DNA of 64,000 nucleotides from Sphingomonas sp. LT1P40 (lineage in GTDB: Bacteria > Pseudomonadota > Alphaproteobacteria > Sphingomonadales > Sphingomonadaceae): the NCBI RefSeq assembly GCF_036663835.1, contig NZ_JAXOJT010000001.1, forward strand, positions 1,550,001 through 1,614,000. Reading direction: 5' to 3'. The translations under genes were made by a program, and so were the position numbers. The notes beneath the pieces were generated by a model. It had not been told where the DNA came from, made no database searches, and saw only the letters and a list, made by a program, of their open reading frames with translations. Below, in pieces: positions 1-9,859 of the stretch. Position 1 is the stretch's first letter; each line of letters starts with the position of its first letter.

Positions 1-977
1 AACACGACGGTGTCGCCCGATTCCAGCTTCAACTGATGCGTTTCGTCGGCGATCCGCGCGAGCGCGGCACGCGGCTCGCCCTGCCCGCCGGTGGCGACGA
101 TCATCACCTTGTTGCGCGGCAGCTTCATCGCTGTCTCGAAATCGACGATATCGGGGAAATTGCGCAGATAGCCGGTCGCCTGTGCCACGCGCAGGATGCG
201 GTCGAGCGAGCGGCCCGCGACGCACATCTTGCGCCCGGTGTCCTTGCAGACCTCCCCCAGCGTTTGCAGCCGCGCCGCATTCGACGCGAAGGTCGTCACC
301 AGCACGCGATTCTTCGCCGCGCCGATCACTTCGTCCAGCCCGGTGCGAACGTCGGTCTCCGACCCCGAAGCCTCGGGATTGAATACATTGGTCGAATCGC
401 ACACCATCGCCAGCACGCCGCTGTCGCCCACCGCGGTCAGTTCCTCGGCGGTCGAGGCCGATCCCATCACCGGCGTGTCGTCGATCTTCCAGTCGCCGGT
501 GTGGAATATCTTGCCATAGGGCGTCTCGATCACGACGGCATTGCCCTCCGGAATCGAGTGCGCCAGCGGCATATAGCTGATCTTGAACGGGCCGATCTGA
601 TAGGATTCGTCCTCGCGCACCACGTTCAGTTCGACGCGGTCGGCGATGCCTTCCTCGTCCAGCTTGCCGTGAATCAGGCCCGCGGTGAACGGCGTGGCAT
701 AAAGCGGCACTTCGAGGTCGCCGATCAGGTATGGCAGTGCGCCGATATGATCCTCATGCCCGTGCGTCAGCACGATGCCGAGCAGATCGTCGATGCGCTC
801 CTCGATGAACTGAAGGTCAGGGAGGATCAGGTCGATGCCGGGATAATCGGGATTGCCGAAGATCACGCCGCAATCGACCATCAGCCATTTGCCGTCACAG
901 CCATAGAGGTTGACGTTCATGCCGATCTCGCCCGAACCGCCGAGCGCGAGGAAGAGAAGTTCTTTGCCGGGAGTCAC
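1..977 (-). CDS. rnj: Ribonuclease J, 3' part beyond window edge
   Basis: This is the N-terminal 325 residues of an RNase J type metallo-beta-lactamase/beta-CASP ribonuclease, an enzyme of about 550 residues that matures and degrades RNA 5'-to-3' and internally. The zinc motif HGHEDH lies at residues 72-77 and a later PLAHSIPEG segment carries another metal ligand. The start is a GTG at 977; an in-frame TAA lies seven codons upstream and no other start intervenes, and the protein then opens with the family's usual PGKELLFLALGGSGEIG. It is the last visible gene of the nuo-birA-coaX block, 32 bases after coaX. The C-terminal domain is outside the window. Confidence 0.93.
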   Translation of the reverse strand, partial: MTPGKELLFLALGGSGEIGMNVNLYGCDGKWLMVDCGVIFGNPDYPGIDLILPDLQFIEERIDDLLGIVLTHGHEDHIGALPYLIGDLEVPLYATPFTAGLIHGKLDEEGIADRVELNVVREDESYQIGPFKISYMPLAHSIPEGNAVVIETPYGKIFHTGDWKIDDTPVMGSASTAEELTAVGDSGVLAMVCDSTNVFNPEASGSETDVRTGLDEVIGAAKNRVLVTTFASNAARLQTLGEVCKDTGRKMCVAGRSLDRILRVAQATGYLRNFPDIVDFETAMKLPRNKVMIVATGGQGEPRAALARIADETHQLKLESGDTVV

Positions 978-1009
978 ATTGTTCCAGTCATATTAAATAG
1001 TGGGTGCGG

Positions 1010-1783
1010 TCAGGCCGACTGGCTCCGCTCCCACAGCATCGCCAGCCCCTGAATGGTCAGGTCCGGCTCGATCGTGTCGAATATATCGGTGTTCTTTTCG
1101 AACAGCACGGCAAGACCACCGGTTGCGATCACCTTTACCGGGCGACCGATCTCCGCCTTCATGCGGGCGACCAGCCCCTCGATCATCGCGATATAGCCCC
1201 AATAGATGCCGATATGCATCTGGTCGACCGTATTACGCCCGATCACCGATTTGCTAACCGGTGCCTCGATCGCGATGCGCGGCAGTTTCGCCGCCGCCGT
1301 CACCAGCGCGTCGAGCGACAGGTTGATGCCCGGCGCGATGATCCCGCCCTTATACGCCCCGGTATAATCGGCGACGTCAAAGGTTGCGGCGGTGCCGAAA
1401 TCGATGATGATGAGGTCGCCGGGATGATTGGCGTGGGCGGCCATCACGTTGAGCGCGCGGTCTGCGCCCACGGTGTCCGGCTCCTCGACGTCCAGCGCAA
1501 TCGGCCAGCCGCCCTTGCCCGCGATAACGGGGTCAGTCTTGAAGTATTTCTGGCTGAGCACGGTGAGGTTGTGGAGCGCGCGCGGCACCACCGTGCCGAT
1601 GATGACCCCCGTGACGCTCGACAAGGCAAACCCCTCCAGCGCCAGCAACTGGCTTAGCCACACCGCATATTCATCCGCCGTCCGCCGCGGATCGGTCGCG
1701 ATCCGCCAGCGCGCGCGGATTTCGCGCCCTTCCAGCAAGGCAAAGACGACATTGGTGTTGCCGGCATCAATCGCGAGCAGCAT
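1010..1783 (-). CDS. coaX: Type III pantothenate kinase
   Basis: A 257-residue CoaX that phosphorylates pantothenate in the first step of coenzyme A synthesis. The ASKHA-type phosphate loop DAGNTN is at residues 6-11, followed by the family motifs VGADRALN and [10 protein letters not shown] chose the ATG at 1783, which has GGAGAG directly upstream; a TTG four codons earlier would have no ribosome site. Type III kinases are not feedback-inhibited by CoA and usually need a monovalent cation (family knowledge). It lies between birA and rnj, the usual alphaproteobacterial order, separated from birA by a long hairpin. Confidence 0.95.
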   Translation of the reverse strand: MLLAIDAGNTNVVFALLEGREIRARWRIATDPRRTADEYAVWLSQLLALEGFALSSVTGVIIGTVVPRALHNLTVLSQKYFKTDPVIAGKGGWPIALDVEEPDTVGADRALNVMAAHANHPGDLIIIDFGTAATFDVADYTGAYKGGIIAPGINLSLDALVTAAAKLPRIAIEAPVSKSVIGRNTVDQMHIGIYWGYIAMIEGLVARMKAEIGRPVKVIATGGLAVLFEKNTDIFDTIEPDLTIQGLAMLWERSQSA

Positions 1784-1870
1784 CGCTCTCTCCAAACGAA
1801 CACAAACGGGTGCGCAGCACCCCTACAATCGTATCTCACCTCAAGTCGAGCGAATGCCCTTTCTCTCCTT

Positions 1871-1929
1871 TTCGTGCCTTTGTGCCTTTGTGTGAGAAAA
1901 TGATTCACACGAAGGCACAAAGGCACGAA
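1871..1929. repeat. 25-bp-arm inverted repeat between birA and coaX
   Basis: Arms 1871-1895 and 1905-1929 are complementary over 25 bases with a single G-T mismatch and a 9-base loop. Each arm contains the direct repeat GTGCCTTT GTGCCTTT followed by GTGTGA. It begins five bases after the birA stop in the direction of transcription. There is no T-run after it, so it is more likely an mRNA-stabilising or dispersed palindromic element than a classical terminator. Confidence 0.85.
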
Positions 1930-1933
1930 GAAA

Positions 1934-2662
1934 CTAAAGCATGAAAACATCGCCAGCGTGGATGATGCGCCGAGTTCCCGACGCGTCGCGCAGAATAAGG
2001 CCGCCTTCGGCGTCCAGGCCGTCGAACAGTCCCTCGACCTTCGACCCATCCGGCAGAGCGCTAGACAGCGCCGTCCCCACCGGATGCGCCCGTTCCAGCC
2101 AGCGCGCCCGCACGACCGATAATCCCTCGCCCCGCCACCGCGCCAGCCAGCGCGTGAACGATTCGGCCAGCACATCGGCAAAGGCTTCAACCTCCACGGC
2201 GACGCCCTGCGCCATCAGGCTGGTCGCTGGTCGATCCGGCAAGTCGGGATGGTGCGCCAGATTGACGCCGATCCCGACCACCACGGCATCCCCGGCCCGC
2301 TCCAGCAAGATGCCCGACAGCTTGGCCCCATCGATCAGCAGGTCGTTCGGCCATTTCAGCATCGCACCGCGCCGCAGAAAAACCCGCACCGAATCCTCCA
2401 GCGCGACCGCCGCGACCAGCGCAAGCGTCGCCGCCGCCGGATCGGTCGGGCGCAACCGCACCAGCGTGCTGCCATAGAAATTACCAGACGGAGATTCCCA
2501 CGCTCGTCCCTGTCGCCCGCGCCCGCCGGTCTGGCGTTCGGCTCGCAGCCAGCTTCCCTCGGGTGCGCCCGCCACAGCGAGCGCCAGCATGTCGGCGTTG
2601 GTCGAACCCGTCTGCTCGACGGTGCGGATCAGAAGAGCGTCCGCGCAGCCGCCAGCGACCAT
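1934..2662 (-). CDS. birA: Biotin--[acetyl-CoA-carboxylase] ligase
   Basis: A 242-residue biotin protein ligase that makes biotinyl-AMP and transfers biotin to the acetyl-CoA carboxylase carrier protein. It shows QTGSTNAD, the adenylate-binding loop GRGRQGR (about 47-53), KWPND (103-107) and GAKLSGIL with the catalytic lysine. It lacks the N-terminal helix-turn-helix of E. coli BirA, so it is a ligase only and not a repressor. The ATG start overlaps the nuoN 3' end by 34 bases, which implies co-translation with the nuo operon. Confidence 0.93.
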   Translation of the reverse strand: MVAGGCADALLIRTVEQTGSTNADMLALAVAGAPEGSWLRAERQTGGRGRQGRAWESPSGNFYGSTLVRLRPTDPAAATLALVAAVALEDSVRVFLRRGAMLKWPNDLLIDGAKLSGILLERAGDAVVVGIGVNLAHHPDLPDRPATSLMAQGVAVEVEAFADVLAESFTRWLARWRGEGLSVVRARWLERAHPVGTALSSALPDGSKVEGLFDGLDAEGGLILRDASGTRRIIHAGDVFML

Positions 2663-4083
2663 GCACCCAGCACCGGGATCAGCAGATAGCCCAGCGGCGA
2701 GACGAACACCGCCGCCGCGGCGATCAGACCGCCCTCGATCGGGCTGCTGTCACGCGAAAACGCAGGTGCCGGTTCGTCGAAATACATCGTCTTAACGATC
2801 TTGAGATAATAATAGGCCCCGATCACCGACGCCGCGATGCCGATTGCGGCCAGTGGGAACAGGCCCGCGCGCACCGCCGCCTCGAACACCGCGAACTTCG
2901 CCCAGAAGCCGAACAGCGGTGGAATGCCCGCCAGGCTGAACATGAAGATCGCCAGCGCCAGCGCCAGCATCGGTCGCGTGCGCGACAGGCCGGAGAGGCT
3001 GGCAATCGTCTCGACCGGCTGACCGGCCTCGTCGCGCATCTGGAGCACGACGATGAAGCTGCCCAGCGTCATCACGACATAGATGGTCAGATAGGTAAGC
3101 ACGCCCGCCACGCCCTCGACCGTGCCAGCGGCAAGCCCGATCAGCGCAAAGCCGATATTGTTGATCGACGAGTAAGCCAGCAGCCGCTTGATATTGCTCT
3201 GTCCGATCGCCGCGACGGCGCCCAGCACGATCGAGGCGAGTGCGGCGAACACCACGATCTGCCGCCAGTCGCTGGTCACCGGTCCCATCGCGTCGATTGC
3301 GACGCGCACGGAGAGCGCCACTGCCGCCACCTTGGGCGCGCTGGCGAAGAAGGTCGTCACCGGGGTCGGCGCGCCCTCGTAAACGTCGGGCGTCCACATG
3401 TGGAACGGCACGGCGGACATCTTGAAGGCGAGGCCAGCGAACACGAAGACGAGGCCGAACAGCAGACCGATCTTGGTCGAACCTTCCGCCCCGGCATAGG
3501 CAAGGGCAATGTCGCCGAAGATGGTCGTGCCGCTGAACCCATAGACCAGCGAGATTCCGTAGAGCAGGATGCCCGATGCCAGCGAGCCGAGGATGAAATA
3601 CTTCAACCCCGCTTCCGCCGAGCGCACGTCACGGCGCATGAAGCTGGCCAGCACATAGGCGGCCAGGCTCTGAAGCTCCAATCCGACATAGAGCGTCAGC
3701 ATGTCGTTGGCCGACACCATCATGCCCATGCCCGCTGCGGCGAACAGGATCAGGATCGGATATTCGGGCCGCAGATCCTCACCGCTCGTCTTCGCAAAGA
3801 AGCGCGGGGCGATGATGATCGAGATCGCGGCGGCAAAGAAGATCAGCACCTTGGCAAAGGCAGCGAACAGATCGGCATTATACAGCCCGTCGAACGCCAC
3901 GCCGCCCGCCGAAGCCGGGCCGAATAGCGTCAGACCGGCACCCAGCAACACCGCGACCGCGACCCAGCTGACTGCGCGCGACACCGCTTGGCCGCCCCAT
4001 GCGGCGACCATCAGCAGCGCGAGGCCCCCGACCGAGATCACGATCTCGGGCAGCACCATCGAAAGTTGTGCGGCGTAATCCAT
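2629..4083 (-). CDS. nuoN: NADH-quinone oxidoreductase subunit N
   Basis: A 484-residue antiporter-like membrane subunit of complex I, part of the proton-pumping arm. The chain is almost entirely hydrophobic, with about 14 transmembrane helices and the typical segment FHMWTPDVYEGAPTPV (about 225-240), followed by the helix carrying conserved lysines. The start overlaps the nuoM stop codon by one base. It is the last of the 14 nuo genes before birA. Length and start match the family. Confidence 0.97.
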   Translation of the reverse strand: MDYAAQLSMVLPEIVISVGGLALLMVAAWGGQAVSRAVSWVAVAVLLGAGLTLFGPASAGGVAFDGLYNADLFAAFAKVLIFFAAAISIIIAPRFFAKTSGEDLRPEYPILILFAAAGMGMMVSANDMLTLYVGLELQSLAAYVLASFMRRDVRSAEAGLKYFILGSLASGILLYGISLVYGFSGTTIFGDIALAYAGAEGSTKIGLLFGLVFVFAGLAFKMSAVPFHMWTPDVYEGAPTPVTTFFASAPKVAAVALSVRVAIDAMGPVTSDWRQIVVFAALASIVLGAVAAIGQSNIKRLLAYSSINNIGFALIGLAAGTVEGVAGVLTYLTIYVVMTLGSFIVVLQMRDEAGQPVETIASLSGLSRTRPMLALALAIFMFSLAGIPPLFGFWAKFAVFEAAVRAGLFPLAAIGIAASVIGAYYYLKIVKTMYFDEPAPAFSRDSSPIEGGLIAAAAVFVSPLGYLLIPVLGAWSLAAARTLF

Positions 4084-5615
4084 CAGTGCGCCGCTCCATG
4101 CTCGGCTTTTTTCTGTTCTGCGGCAGCGACAGGATTACCCGGCGTCGGCAGACTATCGCCCGCCGGACGCGCTCGCTCCAGCCGCGCGAGCAGCGTCGCC
4201 ACATCGCCGCGCATCGGCGCGAGGAAGCTTTCGGGATAAACGCCCATCCACAATGTCACTGCGGCGAGCGGGGCCAGCAACGCCATCTCCCGCTTCGACA
4301 GGTCCGGCATCGCGCGGACATCGTCCTTGACCAGATCGCCGAACACGACGCGCCGGTAGAGGAAGAGCATATACGCCGCGCCCAGAATGATGCCGGTCGT
4401 CGCAATCAGCGTGACCAGCGTCGAGACCTGATACGCCCCCATCAGTGCCAGCAACTCGCCGACGAAATTGCTCGTCCCCGGCAGGCCGACCGACGCCATC
4501 GTGAACAGCATGAACAGGATCGCATATTTCGGCATGTTGATCGCAAGGCCGCCATAACGGTCGATCTCGCGCGTATGCAACCGGTCGTAGATCACGCCGA
4601 CGCACAGGAACAGCGCGCCCGACACCAGACCGTGGCCCAACATGACCATCATCGCGCCCTCGATCCCCTGCCGGTTGAAGGTGAACAGGCCGATTGTCAC
4701 GATCGCCATATGCGCGACCGATGAATAGGCGATCAGCTTCTTCATGTCCGACTGCACCAGCGCAATCAGCGAGGTCACGACGACCGCGACGCAGGACAGG
4801 CCGAACACCAGCCAGATCAGCTGCGCCGACGCCTCCGGGAACATCGGCAACGAAAAGCGCAGGAAACCGTAGCCGCCCAGCTTCAGCAGCACGCCCGCCA
4901 GAATCACCGACCCCGCGGTTGGCGCCTGCACATGCGCGTCGGGCAGCCAGGTATGCACCGGCCACATCGGCATCTTCACCGCGAACGACGCGAAGAACGC
5001 CAGCCACAGCCATGTCTGCACATGCGCCGGGAAGTCATACGCCATCAGCTCGGGGATGTAGGTCGTGCCCGCGGTGATGGTCATATACATCATCGCGATC
5101 AGCATCAACACCGAGCCGAGCAGCGTGTAGAGGAAGAATTTGTAGCTCGCGTAAATCCGGTTCGCGCCGCCCCAGATGCCGATGATGAGGAACATCGGGA
5201 TGAGGCCAGCCTCGAAGAACACATAGAACAAATAGATGTCCTGCGCCGCGAAGGTGCCGATCATTAGCACTTCGGTTGCGAGGAACGCCGCCATATATTC
5301 CGGCACGCGCTCGGTAATCGCTTCCCAGCTGGCCCCGATACAGATCGGCATCAGGAACACGCTGAGTAAGATCAGCAGTAGCGCGAAGCCGTCGATGCCC
5401 AGCGACCATGCGAACGCCCCGAACAACGGCACATTCTCGACGAACTGCCATTGCGGCCCGCCAATCTCGAAATTCGCCCACAACACGCCGCCCAGCACCA
5501 GGTCGATCAGCGTGGCGATCAGCGCGATCCAGCGCGCGTTGTTGGCGGTCGTGAACAGGCACAGCACCGCCGCGATGGCGGGCACGGCGAGCATGACGGA
5601 AAGAAGGCCGCTCAT
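4083..5615 (-). CDS. nuoM: NADH-quinone oxidoreductase subunit M
   Basis: A 510-residue antiporter-like subunit of the complex I membrane arm. It has about 14 transmembrane helices, the signature WPVHTWLPDAHVQAPT in the middle, and the conserved Glu in the FFEAGLIPMF helix that serves proton transfer in this family. It starts with ATG inside the end of nuoL (4-base overlap) and its stop overlaps the nuoN start by one base. The last 40 or so residues form a hydrophilic Ala/Pro-rich tail ending in GAAH. Confidence 0.97.
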   Translation of the reverse strand: MSGLLSVMLAVPAIAAVLCLFTTANNARWIALIATLIDLVLGGVLWANFEIGGPQWQFVENVPLFGAFAWSLGIDGFALLLILLSVFLMPICIGASWEAITERVPEYMAAFLATEVLMIGTFAAQDIYLFYVFFEAGLIPMFLIIGIWGGANRIYASYKFFLYTLLGSVLMLIAMMYMTITAGTTYIPELMAYDFPAHVQTWLWLAFFASFAVKMPMWPVHTWLPDAHVQAPTAGSVILAGVLLKLGGYGFLRFSLPMFPEASAQLIWLVFGLSCVAVVVTSLIALVQSDMKKLIAYSSVAHMAIVTIGLFTFNRQGIEGAMMVMLGHGLVSGALFLCVGVIYDRLHTREIDRYGGLAINMPKYAILFMLFTMASVGLPGTSNFVGELLALMGAYQVSTLVTLIATTGIILGAAYMLFLYRRVVFGDLVKDDVRAMPDLSKREMALLAPLAAVTLWMGVYPESFLAPMRGDVATLLARLERARPAGDSLPTPGNPVAAAEQKKAEHGAAH

Positions 5616-7669
5616 CGCGCGATCACCCAGGTAACGGCCGCCGTCAGGCCGATCAGCATGACGAACGCATAGCTATAGACATATCCCGATTGCAGCTTGC
5701 CGGTCAGGCCGCTGCCGAATTTCACGACCGCCGCCGATCCGTTAGGCCCGAAGCGGTCGATCAGCCCTTCGTCGCCCTGCTTCCAGAACAGCCGCCCGAA
5801 CCAGAAGGCGGGCTTCACGAACAGCACATGGTACAGCTCGTCGAAATACCATTTGCTGAGCAGGAATTTGTAGAGCAGCCCGAACGTGCCGGTGAACGCC
5901 GCGGGGATGCCCGGCTTCCACATATAGGCCACCCACGCGCCGAACAGGCCGAGCAGCATCACGATCGTCGCCGACAGTTTCACCCATAACGGCACCTCGT
6001 GCATCGCGTGCGCCAGATGCTCGTTGAACGCGACCGCGCCCTTCCAGAAGATTTCGCCGCTTTCGGGCTGAATGAAGAACTTGTTGAACGCGAAGCCAGC
6101 GAACACCGCACCCACGCTGAGCACCAGCAACGGGATCAGCATAGGCCACGGGCTTTCGTGCGGATGATAACCGCCGGTGCCGTCGCCGTGATCGGCATAC
6201 GCGTGATGATCGTCATGACCATGTGCGTCATGCGCATGATCGTCATGCCCGTGCCCGTGCGCGTCGTGCAGCGCGTGCTGGATATGCTCTGACTGGGTCC
6301 AGCGCGGCTTGCCCCAGAAGGTCAGGAACATCAGCCGCCACGAGTAGAAGCTGGTCAGCAACGCGGCGAACACGCCGACCCAGAACGCACCCTGCCCACC
6401 GCCACCAGCGGCATAGGCAGCTTCGAGGATCGCGTCCTTCGAGTGGAAGCCGGCAAACCCGGCGTGGAGCCAGTAGATGCCGACGCCAGTGATCGCGAGC
6501 GTGCCCGCCATCATCGTCCAGAAGGTGATCGGGATGTGTTTCCTTAAGCCCCCGTAATAGCGCATGTCCTGCTCATGGTGCATCGCATGGATCACCGAGC
6601 CGGCACCCAGGAACAGCAGCGCCTTGAAGAAGGCGTGCGTGAAGAGGTGGAACATCGCCGCGCCGTACATGCCGACGCCGGCTGCGAAGAACATGTAGCC
6701 TAGCTGCGAACAGGTGGAATAAGCGATCACGCGCTTTATGTCGGTTTGCGTCGTGCCGACCGTGGCGGCGAACAGGCAGGTCGCCGCGCCGATGAAGGTC
6801 ACGAAGCCCAATGCGATCGGTGCCTGCTCGAACAAGGGCGACAGGCGGCACACCATGAACACACCCGCGGTGACCATCGTCGCCGCGTGGATGAGTGCCG
6901 ACACCGGCGTCGGCCCCTCCATCGCGTCGGGCAGCCAGGTGTGCAGTCCAAGCTGCGCCGACTTGCCCATCGCACCGATGAACAGCAGCAGGCACAGGAT
7001 CGTCAGCGTATCGACGCGATAGCCCAGGAAACCGATTGTGGAGCCCGCCATGCCCGGTGCGGCCTCAAGGATTTCGGGGATCGAGATCGTCCCGAACACC
7101 AGAAACACGCCGAAAATGCCGAGCATGAAACCCAGATCGCCGACGCGGTTGACCACGAACGCCTTGATCGCGGCAGCATTGGCGCTGGGCTTCTTGAACC
7201 AGAAACCGATCAGCAGATAAGATGCCAGCCCGACGCCTTCCCAGCCGAAGAACATCTGAAGCAGATTGTCGGCGGTCACCAGCATCAGCATCGCAAAGGT
7301 GAACAGCGAGAGATAGGCGAAGAAGCGCGGCTGATCCGGGTCCTCGTCCATATAGCCCCAGCTATACAGGTGGACGAGGCTGGAGACGCTCGTCACCACC
7401 ACGAGCATCACGGCGGTCAGGCTGTCGACGCGCAGCGCCCATGATACGTCGAGATCGCCCGAACGCATCCAGGTGAAGATTTCCGCGACATAGGGCTCGG
7501 TGCTGCCGCCCATGAAGCCGATGAAGATCACCCAGCTGAGCGCCGCGGCGATGAACAGCGCGCCGGTCGTCACGACCTTTGGAAAGACCGTCCCGAACGC
7601 ACGATTGCTGAAACCCGCAACCACTGCCGCCAGCAGCGGCAGGAATACGATGAAATGGATCGCCGACAT
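5612..7669 (-). CDS. nuoL: NADH-quinone oxidoreductase subunit L, with His-rich loop
   Basis: A 685-residue distal antiporter-like subunit of complex I, with the lateral amphipathic helix expected at the C-terminus. The signature GLHTWLPDAMEGPTPVSALIHAATMV is present in the core. Between about residues 460 and 503 there is a hydrophilic insertion very rich in His, Asp and Gly (repeats of HGHDD and HDAHGHDDHH), which looks metal-binding and lies between two transmembrane helices. The start overlaps the nuoK stop by one base and the stop overlaps nuoM by four. Confidence 0.97.
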   Translation of the reverse strand: MSAIHFIVFLPLLAAVVAGFSNRAFGTVFPKVVTTGALFIAAALSWVIFIGFMGGSTEPYVAEIFTWMRSGDLDVSWALRVDSLTAVMLVVVTSVSSLVHLYSWGYMDEDPDQPRFFAYLSLFTFAMLMLVTADNLLQMFFGWEGVGLASYLLIGFWFKKPSANAAAIKAFVVNRVGDLGFMLGIFGVFLVFGTISIPEILEAAPGMAGSTIGFLGYRVDTLTILCLLLFIGAMGKSAQLGLHTWLPDAMEGPTPVSALIHAATMVTAGVFMVCRLSPLFEQAPIALGFVTFIGAATCLFAATVGTTQTDIKRVIAYSTCSQLGYMFFAAGVGMYGAAMFHLFTHAFFKALLFLGAGSVIHAMHHEQDMRYYGGLRKHIPITFWTMMAGTLAITGVGIYWLHAGFAGFHSKDAILEAAYAAGGGGQGAFWVGVFAALLTSFYSWRLMFLTFWGKPRWTQSEHIQHALHDAHGHGHDDHAHDAHGHDDHHAYADHGDGTGGYHPHESPWPMLIPLLVLSVGAVFAGFAFNKFFIQPESGEIFWKGAVAFNEHLAHAMHEVPLWVKLSATIVMLLGLFGAWVAYMWKPGIPAAFTGTFGLLYKFLLSKWYFDELYHVLFVKPAFWFGRLFWKQGDEGLIDRFGPNGSAAVVKFGSGLTGKLQSGYVYSYAFVMLIGLTAAVTWVIAR

Positions 7670-7974
7670 CAGCCCTTCATCCGATTGACGTCATCGACCG
7701 AAATCGTCCCGCGTCCGCGGAAATAGATGACCAAGATAGCAAGCCCGATCGCCGCCTCGCCCGCCGCGACGGTCAGCACGAACATCGCGAAAACCTGCCC
7801 GACCAGATCGCCCAGCGCGGCGCTGAACGCCACCAGATTGAGGTTCACGGCCAGCAGGATCAACTCGATCGCCATCAGGATGATGATCAAATTCTTGCGG
7901 TTCATGAAGATGCCCAGCACCCCCATGGTGAACAGGATCGCGCTGACGACCAGATAATGGGTTACCCCGATCAC
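7669..7974 (-). CDS. nuoK: NADH-quinone oxidoreductase subunit K
   Basis: A 101-residue, three-helix membrane subunit of complex I. Helix 2 contains [20 protein letters not shown] with the essential membrane glutamate, and helix 3 contains the second one in [13 protein letters not shown]. The ATG overlaps the end of nuoJ by four bases and the stop overlaps the start of nuoL by one. The length is exactly that of the family. Confidence 0.97.
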   Translation of the reverse strand: MIGVTHYLVVSAILFTMGVLGIFMNRKNLIIILMAIELILLAVNLNLVAFSAALGDLVGQVFAMFVLTVAAGEAAIGLAILVIYFRGRGTISVDDVNRMKG

Positions 7975-8597
7975 AGCTCCACCCCCTGCCCCACGGGCGG
8001 CTTGACGTTGCGGGTCGCGTCCTTCTGACGACGATTGATCTGGCTGGACACATTCTGCGTCCGCACCCCGCCGCGCTGGCGATGCGTCAGCACGATCGCG
8101 CCGATCATGGCGACCAGCAGCACGAACCCGGCGGCTTCAAAGATATAGAGATAACGACCGTACAGCAGTCGCCCGACTGCCTCGATATTCGGCACCGCCG
8201 GATCGATCGGCGCGATGCGGACCGCGGAATCGACACCTGACAGTGTGATCCCGCCTGCATCGAGCGCACCGAGACCGATCACGACCTCCGCCGCCAGCAC
8301 GATCGCGATCGCCAGCCCGAACAGCGCATAGCGGACAAACCCGGCGCGCAATTCGGCAAAGTCGATGTCGAGCATCATGACGACGAACAGGAACAGCACC
8401 GCGACCGCGCCGACATAGACGATGACGAGCAGCATCGCGATGAACTCCGCCCCCGCCAGCACCATCAGCCCGGCGGCGTTGAAGAACGCCAGGATCAGCC
8501 ACAGCACGCTATGCACCGGGTTACGGGCGGTGATCGTCATCGCGGCGGACAGGATGACCATCGTGGCGAACAGGTAAAAGGCGATTGTCTGGATCAC
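7971..8597 (-). CDS. nuoJ: NADH-quinone oxidoreductase subunit J
   Basis: A 208-residue complex I membrane subunit with five predicted helices. The conserved segment [19 protein letters not shown] and the pi-bulge helix region [19 protein letters not shown] are plain. The C-terminus is a soluble, basic tail (about residues 170-208) rich in Gln, Arg and Lys. It begins 30 bases after the nuoI stop, one of only two real gaps in the nuo chain, and overlaps nuoK by four bases. Confidence 0.96.
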   Translation of the reverse strand: MIQTIAFYLFATMVILSAAMTITARNPVHSVLWLILAFFNAAGLMVLAGAEFIAMLLVIVYVGAVAVLFLFVVMMLDIDFAELRAGFVRYALFGLAIAIVLAAEVVIGLGALDAGGITLSGVDSAVRIAPIDPAVPNIEAVGRLLYGRYLYIFEAAGFVLLVAMIGAIVLTHRQRGGVRTQNVSSQINRRQKDATRNVKPPVGQGVEL

Positions 8598-8627
8598 GAA
8601 ATTTGAGGCCCCATCATTGCCGCGCGC

Positions 8628-9113
8628 TTAACGATACGGTGCATCGGCGGCAAGGTTCGCGGCGATCGCGCGTTCCCAGCGGTCGCCATTCGCGAGCAGC
8701 TTGTCCTTGTGATAGATCAGCTCTTCGCGCGTTTCGGTCGCGAATTCGAAATTCGGCCCCTCGACGATCGCATCGACCGGGCATGCCTCGGCGCACAGGC
8801 CGCAATAGATGCACTTGGTCATGTCGATATCGTAGCGCGTCGTGCGGCGGCTGCCGTCGTCGCGCGGCTCGGCCTCGATCGTGATCGCCAGCGCGGGGCA
8901 GATCGCCTCGCACAGCTTGCACGCGATGCAGCGCTCTTCGCCGTTCGGATAACGCCGCAACGCATGCTCACCCCGGAACCGCGGCGAGAGCGGATTCTTC
9001 TCGTATGGATAGTTGATCGTCGCCTTGGGCTTGAAGAAATACTGCAAGGTCAGCGCGTGCGCCTTGATGAATTCCCAAAGGGTGAAGGATCGGACGAGTT
9101 GGGCGACGCTCAT
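8628..9113 (-). CDS. nuoI: NADH-quinone oxidoreductase subunit I
   Basis: A 161-residue ferredoxin-like subunit that carries clusters N6a and N6b from the peripheral arm towards the quinone site. Two CxxCxxCxxxCP motifs are visible, [12 protein letters not shown] and [12 protein letters not shown], about 40 residues apart. The N-terminus has the usual amphipathic helix and [15 protein letters not shown]. The ATG overlaps the stop codon of the upstream hypothetical gene as ATGA. Confidence 0.97.
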   Translation of the reverse strand: MSVAQLVRSFTLWEFIKAHALTLQYFFKPKATINYPYEKNPLSPRFRGEHALRRYPNGEERCIACKLCEAICPALAITIEAEPRDDGSRRTTRYDIDMTKCIYCGLCAEACPVDAIVEGPNFEFATETREELIYHKDKLLANGDRWERAIAANLAADAPYR

Positions 9114-9859
9114 GATCCCACCTTCACACTTTTAGAACCGCAAATCACATATCGGCTGGAAACAATCTTCGGATGCGCATTTTTCGTTAGCGTGATAGCG
9201 ATCACCGCCTCTCCGCTAGCGGCATCAACCGTAGCAATCTCTGGGTCCATTTTCCCCTCGGTCACTCCGACAAAACTTATGTGAAACGAAACATTCCCCT
9301 CAAACGGACCAGGCAGTTGGATCTGCGCGCGCTTCATTGAAATCGCGCCAACGTCGTCGTCTTGATACCGCGCTGCTGCTGCCGAAGCCCCGTATATCGA
9401 CTTTGACTTTCGTCCGACGCTCAGCGTGAGACAATGGTCTGGCCAGCTTGTCCGATCTAGCAAGTCCACGATCTTGAGATCGACAAGCTTGGTTGGCGGC
9501 TGCACTTCACGCCCGCAGGAACCGAACGCCACGATCATTGGGCGGCCCCGCTCTCGGGTTCCATACAGAGTTACTGATTTTGCTCCGCGCTCGTCCGAGG
9601 TTTCTCTAACGTCTAATTCGAACCTCACGTCGTCCTTCGCAAAAACATAGACGAAACGATTGTGCTTCGCCTCATAAGTCTGCGCAGCTGTATTATCCAG
9701 ACCTCCAATTGACACGGTGGTCACGTCGCCCGGTCGAATCGTAAGAGGAAAATCGATTCCCGATGGCGTGATCAGCGAACAGGTCGTTGTTGCCAACAGC
9801 GGATCAGACACCGGCGACGAGGCAGCCAAGCCAAAAAGCAGGGTTCCTAGAACGCTCAC
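9110..9859 (-). CDS. Hypothetical secreted protein inserted between nuoH and nuoI
   Basis: A 249-residue protein I do not recognise. It opens with a hydrophobic stretch that could be a signal peptide (about residues 1-24), and the rest is polar, beta-rich in appearance, with cysteines near 27, 114, 144 and 240. The GTG start overlaps the nuoH stop (GTGA) and its own stop overlaps the nuoI start (ATGA), so it is locked into the operon. Two hand-counted 60-base samples (from 9121 and 9241) have 27 and 29 G+C, against 40 of 60 in nuoH (from 10681), which suggests later acquisition. No complex I subunit resembles it. Confidence 0.75.
   Translation of the reverse strand: MSVLGTLLFGLAASSPVSDPLLATTTCSLITPSGIDFPLTIRPGDVTTVSIGGLDNTAAQTYEAKHNRFVYVFAKDDVRFELDVRETSDERGAKSVTLYGTRERGRPMIVAFGSCGREVQPPTKLVDLKIVDLLDRTSWPDHCLTLSVGRKSKSIYGASAAAARYQDDDVGAISMKRAQIQLPGPFEGNVSFHISFVGVTEGKMDPEIATVDAASGEAVIAITLTKNAHPKIVSSRYVICGSKSVKVGS

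Noticed and set aside
2563..3927. A 454-codon plus-strand frame opposite birA and nuoN.
   Set aside because: Composition is Arg/His/Gln-rich and there is no start site or motif; the minus strand carries two clear genes.
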